This document shows positions 1-8,033 of a DNA stretch of 64,000 bases, in pieces. A program made the translations under genes and the position numbers. The first letter of the stretch is position 1. Each line of letters begins with the position of its first letter. The DNA lies in NCBI RefSeq assembly GCF_030408635.1, contig NZ_CP047198.1, positions 2,170,001-2,234,000 on the forward strand. The letters run 5' to 3'. The notes below the pieces were generated by a model, which had not been told where the DNA came from, made no database searches, and saw nothing but the letters and a program-made list of their open reading frames with translations. The stretch is from Corynebacterium coyleae. GTDB taxonomy: Bacteria > Actinomycetota > Actinomycetes > Mycobacteriales > Mycobacteriaceae.

Positions 1-983
1 TCCGGGCCGAACATGCGCACTGTGGTCTCCTCCACCTCCATCGCGGCGGCGATAGCCCCCAACGAGGGGGTTACGCCCGGCAGGAAGCGCACGGCACCGG
101 GGCTGACCAGCGTCGAATCGATGGGCAACTCCTGCGTCGCACGCGCCTGCAGATCAAACTGATTGACGCGCTGCGTGGCAAGCGTGACCAACCCATCACG
201 GCTCGGGCGTGGGGTGACTTGGGAGAAGTAGACATCGTCGCCAGAGACAAACAGCTCAATGGAGTACACGCCGCAACTTGCAAGCCCACCCATGATGCGC
301 GCGGCAATCGAGCGCGCGTTGTCCATCGCGGCCTCCGGCATCGGCGCAGGCTGCCACGCCTCCACCAGTTTGCCCTCGCGGTGGCGGGTGCCAATCGGCT
401 CGCAGAACCACGTAGCCAACTCGCCCGTGTTCGGGTCGATGGAGCGCGCCGCGAGGATCGTGGCCTCGAAATCAAAGTCGATGTAGCGCTCCACCACCAC
501 ACCGTCGCCCTCGCCTTCCGAGGCGATACTCCAGGCCTCCGCAAGGTCGGCGTTGCTGTGCACCGTGGAAAATCCCTGCCCGTCGCGGGATGTCGGCGAC
601 TTCACCACACACGGAAACCCGAGGCGCTCCACCGCGTCCTGCATTTCCTGCGGCGTGGTCACAAACTCACAATCCAGCGTGGGCAAACCCAGTTCCTCGC
701 TCGCCTGGGTGCGCACCGCCATGCGGTCCGCAGTACGGCGGCATGCGCTTGTCGACGGCGCCACCGCCGCCCCGGCAGCCTCCGCCGCCACCTCAACCTC
801 TTCGAGCGTGTCCGGCGAATCCCCCGTGGTCACAATGATGTCCGGGTGGAACTGATCAGCCAGCGACACAGCACCAATCTGAGTCTCAAACCCGAGGCGC
901 TGGTAAGCCTGCTCAAGCTCGCGGGCCATCGGCGACGTGCCAAGGATCAGCGCGCGACGCTGTGCAGAAGATGGAACAGTCAT
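1..983 (-). CDS. purT: Formate-dependent phosphoribosylglycinamide formyltransferase PurT (3' end outside window)
   Basis: ATP-grasp enzyme that uses formate and ATP to formylate GAR in purine synthesis. The minus-strand frame is open from ATG at 983 to the window edge (about 327 codons). Visible signatures are an N-terminal Rossmann-like start (RALILGTSPMARELEQAYQR), the ATP-grasp lysine loop VVKSPTSRDGQGFS, and a metal/ATP-binding region GVYSIELFVSGDDVYFSQV followed by TPRPSRDGLVTLATQ, which matches the PurT family closely. A TATAAG -10-like box lies about 30 bp upstream of the start. The C-terminal part is missing only because the window ends. The identification is firm; the start is supported by the N-terminal motif position rather than by a strong ribosome site. 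Confidence 0.93.
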   Translation of the reverse strand, partial: MTVPSSAQRRALILGTSPMARELEQAYQRLGFETQIGAVSLADQFHPDIIVTTGDSPDTLEEVEVAAEAAGAAVAPSTSACRRTADRMAVRTQASEELGLPTLDCEFVTTPQEMQDAVERLGFPCVVKSPTSRDGQGFSTVHSNADLAEAWSIASEGEGDGVVVERYIDFDFEATILAARSIDPNTGELATWFCEPIGTRHREGKLVEAWQPAPMPEAAMDNARSIAARIMGGLASCGVYSIELFVSGDDVYFSQVTPRPSRDGLVTLATQRVNQFDLQARATQELPIDSTLVSPGAVRFLPGVTPSLGAIAAAMEVEETTVRMFGP

Positions 984-1055
984 AACGCCAGATTGTCCCA
1001 CACTTATATGTCGCGCAGGTAGCCGAGAAACGCGAGTGAAGAGCTGGCTGCAAAG

Positions 1056-1496
1056 TCAGTCGTCGACCGGTCCGAACTCTTGGAGTTCAAAAGATCGGAG
1101 TTTTTCCAAAGCATCATCCTGCTCCTTCACCAGGGCTCGCCTGAGAGCAAGAATGTCACCTCGGTTAAACCGAGTGTGCGTGCCGACTTTAAAACTGTCG
1201 ACCTTACCCTCCTTAGCCCACTTCATCAGAGTTGGCCGAGATACACCGAGGATTTCCGCTGCTGACGTACTAGTGAGCTCCGCAGGCATTCGCATGATTG
1301 CGACCTCACCGTTTTCAATTATGGATTGCAGCGCGGCAAGCACAGTCTTCTGGACATCCTTCGGCAGATCAACCTCGTCACCGTCCGGACCATGGATTGC
1401 AATGTCTGCCCCATCCGGGATCTGCAGCGCCCCGAAAGACGCCGTCTCCTCGGCAGTGAGAACTATGGAGTTCGACGGCGAAAGTGCGGTAGCCAT
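1056..1496 (-). CDS. Excisionase/MerR-type helix-turn-helix protein, orphan antitoxin-like
   Basis: 146-residue protein. The C-terminal half carries an excisionase-family helix-turn-helix (LTSTSAAEILGVSRPTLMKW, then the wing VGTHTRFNRGDILALRR). The N-terminal half is acidic with a DGADIAIHGPDGDEVDLP segment, typical of HTH antitoxins that pair with PIN-domain toxins. The start at 1496 is chosen because AAAGGAGG precedes that ATG; an upstream in-frame extension to 1652 runs through the next gene's terminator and is rejected. No PIN toxin follows: only 72 bp separate the stop from purT, so the toxin has been lost or never existed here. DNA binding is well supported; the antitoxin role is inference. 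Confidence 0.7.
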   Translation of the reverse strand: MATALSPSNSIVLTAEETASFGALQIPDGADIAIHGPDGDEVDLPKDVQKTVLAALQSIIENGEVAIMRMPAELTSTSAAEILGVSRPTLMKWAKEGKVDSFKVGTHTRFNRGDILALRRALVKEQDDALEKLRSFELQEFGPVDD

Positions 1497-1586
1497 TTGA
1501 GCCTCCTTTTGAGTATGCACTGCACAATATCGCCTTTCACTTATAAGTGCAATGCAGCTAGTTCGCTCCAGGCGAACTCGAGACAA

Positions 1587-1633
1587 AACGCCGTTGCCCC
1601 GCCCACCGGGTTGGTGAGCGGGGCAACGGCGTT
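1587..1633 (-). terminator. Rho-independent terminator of surface protein A
   Basis: Near-perfect inverted repeat with arms AACGCCGTTGCCCCGC...GCGGGGCAACGGCGTT, followed on the minus strand by TTTTG. It lies 40 bp after the stop of the large surface gene. The core GCCCCGCTCACC...GGGGC is reused in the terminators of the sister genes. Confidence 0.85.
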
Positions 1634-1673
1634 TCGAGGAAGGTGCCTTCAAAGAAGGCGTGTGGCTACCGAA

Positions 1674-4600
1674 TTAGTTCTTCGGTTCTGCCTTCTGCGT
1701 CGTAGCAGGTGCCTTCTCCTCCTTGGAAGAGCCGGCGTAGGTCTTGCCGGAAGAACCCTTCAGTTCCAGGTCCTTCACGGAAGAGCCACCACCTGGGGTG
1801 CAGTTGTCGTAGATGATCGTGCCGGCGAGGATGCCAGCGGCGATCAGTGCCAGACCACCTGCAACCGTTGCGAGGTCAGTGCCGTACTGGCCCAGCTTCG
1901 CGTTAATTGCGTCCACCTGGGTAGCCAGCTGCGGGTTGAAGATGCCCAGCTGCTGCTGGATCTGGGTGTTGGCGTTCTGGATCTGTGCGTTCGCCTGAGC
2001 AGCAAAGTCGGACAGACCCGGGATCTCCAACTGGGTAGCCAGACCGATCGGCAGGAGCGCGATCAGCGGCAGACCGAAGCCGACGGAGGTAGCGACACAC
2101 TTGGCGGTGTCGATACCGACGGTTGCGGTCGTATCGTTACCTGCCTCATCGATGACCGTGATCTTGTCACCCGGCTTCAGCTCGATACCAGCCGGAACGT
2201 CGACCTTCCAGTTGCCGTCCTTATCGGTGATCGCCTCCTCCTTGGTGCCATCCGGGAAGGTCACAGTGATCTTCGAGTTCGGACGATCGTCCTTACCAGT
2301 GATCTCGCGATCACCAGGCTTCACCGGATCCACAGTCGGCGCAGTGGTATCCGTGTTATCGCCCTTGTCGACGTCTGCTGGGTTGGTGCCCTTCTCGATC
2401 TCATTCTTGTTCGAGATGCCGTCACCGTCGAAGTCGCCGTTCGGATCCAGCAGGGACTTACCGTCCTTACCAACCAGATCGAAGCCAGCGGTTGCAGAGT
2501 TCGTCGAACCATCGTTGTAGGTGAAATCAACATCTACCGACGGAAGAACGTACGGAGTGAAGATCTCCTTGAACTTCTCCCAGCTGCTATCGATGTTCGG
2601 CAGCTCAGAGTTGATCTTCTCCTCGACCTCCTTGTAGTCAGGAGCCGTTGCCTCAACAACACCGTCGGTCTTGCCAGTCTTGAAGGTCCAACCCTCAGAA
2701 CCAGCAGACGGCTTACCCTTTGCTTCCTTCACAGGAACATCGGTCTTGCCCTCAAACGGATCAGACTTCTCAGTCTTGCCAGCCTCAACGTTCTTACGAT
2801 CGCCGTAGTTCGGGACGTTCTTCGCGGCGTCGGACTTCGGGTCAACAATGTTGATGTCGATCTCGCCAACCTTGTTGCCGTCCTTGTCCTTGACAACAAC
2901 GGTCGCATCCTGCGGCTTGGTGCCCTCCGGCACCGTCACCTTGATCTCACCAGTGTTCGGATCAACCTCAACCTTGGCATCCTTGATCGGGTTGCCATCC
3001 TTATCCAGGACGTCACCCGTCATATCCTCAGTCGGGTTCTTGACCTTGTCATCCAAAGTCTTCGGCTCACCATTAGCCGGAACCTCATCAACCTCGGTAC
3101 CAGTCTCAATCGACGGAGCCGGAGTCTCGTCCTTCGGCTCGGTGATCTTGATGTCGATCGGGTTATCAACCGGGTTGCCATCCTTGTCCTTGACAACAAC
3201 GGTCGCATCCTGCGGATCAGTACCCTTCGGCACCGTCACCTTGATCTCACCAGTATTCGGATCAATCTCAACCTTGGCATCCTTGATCGGGTTGCCATCC
3301 TTATCCAGGACGTCACCCGTCATATCCTCAGTCGGGTTCTTGACCTTGTCATCCAAAGTCTTCGGCTCACCATTAGCCGGAACCTCATCAACCTCGGTAC
3401 CAGTCTCAATCGACGGAGCCGGAGCATCCGGCTGTTCGACAGTCACCGGAACATCAACAGTGTCGGTGGTGCCATCCGGGTAGGTCACAACAACCGGGAC
3501 CGTGATCTTGTCACCCGGCTTGGCATCCTCAGGGATGGTTACCTTGATCTCACCGGTGTTCTCATCGATGGTCACACCGTCCGGGACGTTCTCACCCGGG
3601 GTGAACTTGGTGCCCTCAGGAGCCTTAGTGTCCTTGCCGTCCTTGTCTTTAAAGACAGGCTTGTCCACCGTGACGTCCTCACCAGGCTTGCCGGAGCCAT
3701 CCTGGTCGTACTTAGGCTCGTAGACGTATGCGTCGTTGCCGACCTCCGGATCACGCGGGTTCTTATCCTCAGAATCCGGGATACCGTCATTATCGTCATC
3801 CTCGTCGGTGACATCCGGCTCACCGTCACCGTCGGTGTCGAGCTGGAACTTCGCAGTCGCATCGTCAACAGTGCCGTCCGGGTAGGTCACCTTCACCGGA
3901 ACATCGAATTCCTCCGGAGCAACCGGCTTGCCGTCTTCGCCCAGCTCCTTGATCTTCTCCGGATCAGCCTTCACCGTAACGGCACCGGTTTCCGGATCAA
4001 CCGTCACGGTGTAGCCCTCAGGACCAGTCCAGTCGCTGCCATCTTCGTTCTTCAACTCGAACTTGGACTTAGCCGGAACGTTCTCGAACGGCTCACCGTT
4101 CTTAGTGAACTTCGGCTTCGACTCCGCATCCGTACCCGGAACAACCAACGTGGTGTCATAGGACGGCTCGAAGACATCGTTGTACTTCTTCGTCGGGTGG
4201 AACGTCACATCCGTAACATCAACCGAACCATGGGCATAGGTCACACGCACAGGAACAACAACCGGATCCTCGCCATCCTTCGGCAAGTAGTTCTCCGGAA
4301 TAGTCACCACACCGGTAGCCGGATCAATCGCAAACCCCTCCGGAACACCGATCTTCTGCTCCATCACCGGAATCGGATTACCCGCATCATCCAGCACCTG
4401 CTTTTCCTGCAGATTGCCTTCATCATCAAGCACCGGATCGCCGTTCTCATCGACTACCGGCTCAGTTGCGAACTGTGGGCTGCCATCTGCATTACGTGCC
4501 TGTTCCTCGATCGGATCACCGTTTTCATCCCTCAACGGCATACGGAACTTCGGCGCAAACTCGTACTTCTCGCCCTCAACCGAATCGGTGACATCGTTTT

Positions 4601-6404
4601 CCTTATCAACCTTGACGCCATCACGATCTTCCTTGAAGAACTTCGGCGGCAGAGACTGGTAACCATCGGTTTCCGGATCCTCATCCCAGTGCACATCACC
4701 GTAACGCGGATCAACCTCAGCAGCCTGATCAGCCGTCACAGAGAACGAATCAGCAGCAATCGGATTCGGGCCAGCATAGAACCATGCGGTAAACGTATCG
4801 CCGTCCTTAGCCGACTTCGGCACCGTCAAAGACGCATTCGCTTCATCACCGCACTGCTCAATCTGCGTGCCAACATCCGGATCACGCGGATCAACACCCT
4901 CGATCGGCTCGCCGGTTGCTGGGTCAACTACCTTGCCGGCAGCATTCGTCCACACAATACGGTTTGCCGTACCCGGCAACGCACCATCAATAGCCAACTT
5001 GGCTACATCCTCACGGTGCGCCAGGTTGTTCATATTGTCGAAATTCACTACATGCAGCGCGAGATTATTCGCCTCCGGCGAGCCCGTCACCGCAAAGTTC
5101 ATGCTCGCGACAGCGCCGGAAAGCCTGTTCGGCGTCGGGAATGCAACCCAGTTCGACGCCTGGCGCGAGAAGTTGAACTTAAACTCCATCGGCGCACCAA
5201 CCGAGTGCGTCTGGACTACGGTGCCAGAAGCATCCTCAACCCACGCATAGTAACCACGGTTCTTCGCGACCTCATCATAGTCGCCCTTCAGGTCGAGGGC
5301 GTACTGGCCAGTCTCATCCGTGGTCGCAACCCAGGTCTTGCGCAGCCACTCAGGGTGCTCCTTAACCAAATCCGCAACAGCACCAGGACGAACGAACATG
5401 TCCTGCTCATGCGCATTTGCCAAACCGGTAATGCCCTCTTCAGTCAACGTGGTGAAGTACACCTTGTAACCGACGGCAGGCGTATCCTTCGAAGTCGAAG
5501 CGGGAGTCTTGAAGGCAGGACCGGTCACGATGTTGGCTTGATCTGCGCCAAGGCCAGTCTCATGCCACACACGGCCAACGATGACCTCATCACCGGTTAC
5601 GGTGCCAAGATCACGGCCTTCAGCGTTGCGGCCGACGAGCGGGTTCTCCGAGACTTCCTCAGCCATCATGAAGTTCTTGCCAGTCTCAGGATCAATCGGC
5701 AAGTACCCCATCCAAATGTGGGCACGCTGGTAGTTCGTGCCCACAAGCGGGAACGTACCGTGCTTTGCTGGGAACGCCGATTGCCACTGACCGGTCGTCA
5801 AACCCGGTGCCGTACGCATCGGGTACATCAACAGACCAGAACGCTTTTCAACCTGTGGCTCCGCCCAGATGCGAATCAGCTGACTGGACACAGCACGGAA
5901 CTGGTGGAAGTTACCATTCGAATCGGTAAACCCATCACGCAGATCAAAGGCAAAACGTCCCTGACGAGTACCTACCTTGTGGGTTTGGGTCTCATACACC
6001 GGAGACACGGTGCCGTCTTCATCCATCCACTGCATGAACACACGGGTGCCGTCCTCAACGAAGCGACCTGTGCCAGGAGTAATCGTGCCGTAGCCACCGA
6101 CACCAACGAAGCCAGACACAGTGTGCTTCGCATTGGTGAAGTCAGTCACCGAGGTGGTGTAGCCATTTGCAATCGCGTCAACAACCTCAGCACCTTCAGT
6201 GTTAACCAGCTGGGTGTTGTAGCGCGCCATCGGATCATTTGGATCCAGACCACACTTCGCTGTGTGTCCATCAACCGTATTCACCTCAGATCCAGTTTCA
6301 GCAGCAAACGCGACCGGCTGAGCGAACGGAGCGACGAGCGCAAACGAAAGCGCTGCTGCAGCCACAGACGTGCCGCGACGGCGACCAATGTGACGTTTAT
6401 TCAT
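1674..6404 (-). CDS. Giant Rib/YPDG-repeat surface protein A (1576 aa)
   Basis: Secreted, cell-envelope protein of unknown binding partner. ATG at 6404 has GGAGGG 8 nt upstream; a longer frame to 6521 has no start context. Residues 1-34 are a signal peptide (RRRG, hydrophobic core, AFA|AE). About 36-620 is a private region with SpaA/prealbumin-like stretches. About 620-855 has repeat segments; 855-891 is a TSP3-like Asp-rich calcium-binding run (DTDGDGEPDVTDEDDDNDG). About 892-990 is a YPDG/Rib-like domain, 991-1190 two nearly identical 100-residue repeats, 1190-1310 a module shared with C, D and E, 1358-1431 a Big_6/Ig-like domain. C1436-C1535 is the conserved hydrophobic C-terminal module, followed by a 41-residue polar tail. 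No LPXTG is present. Monocistronic, with its own terminator. An adhesin or S-layer-like role is inference. Confidence 0.85.
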   Translation of the reverse strand: MNKRHIGRRRGTSVAAAALSFALVAPFAQPVAFAAETGSEVNTVDGHTAKCGLDPNDPMARYNTQLVNTEGAEVVDAIANGYTTSVTDFTNAKHTVSGFVGVGGYGTITPGTGRFVEDGTRVFMQWMDEDGTVSPVYETQTHKVGTRQGRFAFDLRDGFTDSNGNFHQFRAVSSQLIRIWAEPQVEKRSGLLMYPMRTAPGLTTGQWQSAFPAKHGTFPLVGTNYQRAHIWMGYLPIDPETGKNFMMAEEVSENPLVGRNAEGRDLGTVTGDEVIVGRVWHETGLGADQANIVTGPAFKTPASTSKDTPAVGYKVYFTTLTEEGITGLANAHEQDMFVRPGAVADLVKEHPEWLRKTWVATTDETGQYALDLKGDYDEVAKNRGYYAWVEDASGTVVQTHSVGAPMEFKFNFSRQASNWVAFPTPNRLSGAVASMNFAVTGSPEANNLALHVVNFDNMNNLAHREDVAKLAIDGALPGTANRIVWTNAAGKVVDPATGEPIEGVDPRDPDVGTQIEQCGDEANASLTVPKSAKDGDTFTAWFYAGPNPIAADSFSVTADQAAEVDPRYGDVHWDEDPETDGYQSLPPKFFKEDRDGVKVDKENDVTDSVEGEKYEFAPKFRMPLRDENGDPIEEQARNADGSPQFATEPVVDENGDPVLDDEGNLQEKQVLDDAGNPIPVMEQKIGVPEGFAIDPATGVVTIPENYLPKDGEDPVVVPVRVTYAHGSVDVTDVTFHPTKKYNDVFEPSYDTTLVVPGTDAESKPKFTKNGEPFENVPAKSKFELKNEDGSDWTGPEGYTVTVDPETGAVTVKADPEKIKELGEDGKPVAPEEFDVPVKVTYPDGTVDDATAKFQLDTDGDGEPDVTDEDDDNDGIPDSEDKNPRDPEVGNDAYVYEPKYDQDGSGKPGEDVTVDKPVFKDKDGKDTKAPEGTKFTPGENVPDGVTIDENTGEIKVTIPEDAKPGDKITVPVVVTYPDGTTDTVDVPVTVEQPDAPAPSIETGTEVDEVPANGEPKTLDDKVKNPTEDMTGDVLDKDGNPIKDAKVEIDPNTGEIKVTVPKGTDPQDATVVVKDKDGNPVDNPIDIKITEPKDETPAPSIETGTEVDEVPANGEPKTLDDKVKNPTEDMTGDVLDKDGNPIKDAKVEVDPNTGEIKVTVPEGTKPQDATVVVKDKDGNKVGEIDINIVDPKSDAAKNVPNYGDRKNVEAGKTEKSDPFEGKTDVPVKEAKGKPSAGSEGWTFKTGKTDGVVEATAPDYKEVEEKINSELPNIDSSWEKFKEIFTPYVLPSVDVDFTYNDGSTNSATAGFDLVGKDGKSLLDPNGDFDGDGISNKNEIEKGTNPADVDKGDNTDTTAPTVDPVKPGDREITGKDDRPNSKITVTFPDGTKEEAITDKDGNWKVDVPAGIELKPGDKITVIDEAGNDTTATVGIDTAKCVATSVGFGLPLIALLPIGLATQLEIPGLSDFAAQANAQIQNANTQIQQQLGIFNPQLATQVDAINAKLGQYGTDLATVAGGLALIAAGILAGTIIYDNCTPGGGSSVKDLELKGSSGKTYAGSSKEEKAPATTQKAEPKN

Positions 6405-6837
6405 TAACTTCCCTCCAAAAAGGATTAGCGTCAAAGGTTCACGACCCTGACGAGCAAACAAAACGCACCTACTAACAGGGCCTACGAACACCACCGTAGA
6501 GAACCTGACAGGAGGCGGCAATACTCCCCCAAGTTTCCCAGCAGCTGTTCACACCCTGAGGGAAGTTATTGACATTCGCCATTAAAAGCGCTGGCCAGTA
6601 CTGTTATACCACCGTAAAACACAGTCTGTGAAATAGCTAAGTCGCCGCCCAAAACGCGAGCCGTAGGTCAATATGCACCTGTCCAGCACAATCACTAATA
6701 GTGCAGACCACTTACGAAGAAGGGCCAATTCACGCACGCTTCACCTGAATAACGGTTATGAATTTTATTGCCACCCCATAGCGGGGGTAATGAGTGACGT
6801 TTTAATGGTCACGTGTAAAGACGGCGAAAACGTAAAA
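6405..6837. other. Non-coding stretch upstream of surface gene A
   Basis: Upstream region of A. It lacks the conserved leader hairpin found before C, D and F. On the minus strand a TATAAC box near 6605 could be a -10, but no good -35 is seen. An 83-codon plus-strand frame (6673-6924) has no ribosome site and runs through a terminator, so it is not called. Confidence 0.4.
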
Positions 6838-6870
6838 ACGCCTGTGATGGGAAGAATCCACCACAGGCGT
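6838..6870 (-). terminator. Terminator of truncated surface gene B
   Basis: Inverted repeat ACGCCTGTG...CACAGGCGT followed on the minus strand by TTTTTACGTTTT, 38 bp downstream of the stop of the gene at 6908-7975. Confidence 0.8.
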
Positions 6871-6907
6871 CGAGCCGGAGAGACAGCCGGCCCCCGAAGC
6901 CGTGAGT

Positions 6908-7975
6908 CTAGAACGGCAACTTGAACTGCTCGCCGTTCTTGAACCACCAGCCGAACAGAGCGGTGAGGGCGCCAAGGATTACCAAGGCGGCGCCGGCGAT
7001 CGCGCCGCCGTTCGCGGAGGAGCCATCAGACGGCTCCCCTGCCGAATCCGAAGGGTTCGCGGTCTCCACCGGACCGCGGGTCTGGGTCACCGGGGCGGGC
7101 GCCGGCTTCGGCGTCGGCGTGACCGTGACGGTCTCCTTCGGGGTAGGCGCAGGCGACGGCGCCGAGGTGGTCGGGGCCGGCGGCTGCACGACCGGGCGCA
7201 GCACCTGCTCGACCTTCTTCTGCTCCTCCTTGTTCACCTTCGCGGACGGGAGGTCCTTAAGCACCGTTTCGGCTTCCTGCTTGGTCAGGTCGAGGACGGG
7301 GACGCGGAAGGTCTCGTCGAACACGGTCTCGCCGTTCTGGTTCTTCACCGACAGCTCGACAGGCGTGTTCGGGCCCTTCACCCCGGCGAGGTCCTGCATC
7401 GGGATGGCGAGGTCGCCAGCGTAGTTGTCCTTATCCGCGATGCCAGCCAGGGCAATGTCCTTGCGTGCGGACTTGCCGTTGCCCCAACGGGCTTCCACGG
7501 TGAAGGCGTGGGCATCGATGCCCTTGTTTTCCACGCGGACGTTCACGGCGTTGTTGGGGTGGTGGAGAACGATGCCGTTGTGGGCGTCGTCGATAAGCAA
7601 TGCCCCTGCTTTGAGATTGTTATCGGCAGCAGCAAGCACCGCGAGCTCGTAGACAGTCAGGTCCTCCTCCGCCAACTGATCGTGCTCATGCGTGACGCCA
7701 ATGATGCCGTCAGCCTTGCCGATGTAGTTGGAACGCAACACCAGATTCTTCCAGTCCGCGGGGATGGTGGACTGGCCAACGAAGCAGAACTGATCCTTCA
7801 GGCCCTCCGGGCACTTGTCGTAGAAATTCTTGCCCGAGTTCAGCGCGTAGCCGTCCGCCTTCGTCTCCTCGGTGGAAATGCTGCCATGGTCAAGCCAGCA
7901 GACCCAGGCCCGTGGTGTTGCGGTAATCGCGCCCCACCACAACACCTGCTTTGCAAAGCTGATCACCCCGCCCAC
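6908..7975 (-). pseudogene. Surface protein B, N-terminally truncated (355 codons remain)
   Basis: Envelope protein fragment of a family different from the giants. It has an extracellular domain (about residues 20-240, with CWLDH, a Cys pair near 55-65, and an Ig-like segment with VRVENKGIDAHAFTVEARW), a Pro/Thr/Ala stalk (about 265-320), one C-terminal membrane helix (AIAGAALVILGALTALFGWW) and a short basic tail. No signal peptide is visible. The only upstream start is a GTG at 7975 that lies inside the terminator stem of the preceding gene C, without a ribosome site, and there is no ATG upstream. The simplest reading is that the 5' end was lost when the neighbouring giant gene arrived. It may still be read from C by read-through. 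The thioester-domain idea (CWLDH region) is speculative. Confidence 0.65.
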
Positions 7976-7996
7976 CGATTGGTGAGCGGGGCGATC
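7964..7996 (-). terminator. Terminator of surface gene C
   Basis: Inverted repeat ATCGCCCCGCTCACC / GGTGGGCGGGGTGAT with a 4-nt loop, 38 bp after the stop of C. It overlaps the apparent 5' end of gene B. Confidence 0.75.
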
Positions 7997-8033
7997 GTTA
8001 GCGCTTATCTTCAGCCTACGAGAGGCTCAAGAC

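Noticed and set aside
1056-1496. Prophage marker, since the protein resembles excisionases
   Set aside because: No integrase, attachment site or phage gene nearby; the N-terminal half is that of an antitoxin.
2835-3430. Regularly spaced repeats resembling a CRISPR array
   Set aside because: The repeats are in-frame protein repeats of about 100 codons (300 bp); units are too long and spacers absent. No cas genes are present.
1326-6407. Very long plus-strand open frame (about 1690 codons) antisense to surface gene A; similar frames lie opposite D, E and F
   Set aside because: These arise because the sense genes are repeat-rich with biased codons and few stops on the other strand. The proteins are rich in Leu/Arg/Val with no domain, no start context and run across terminators.
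6673-6924. 83-codon plus-strand ORF between genes A and B
   Set aside because: No ribosome site, no similarity I recognise, and it reads through the terminator of gene B.
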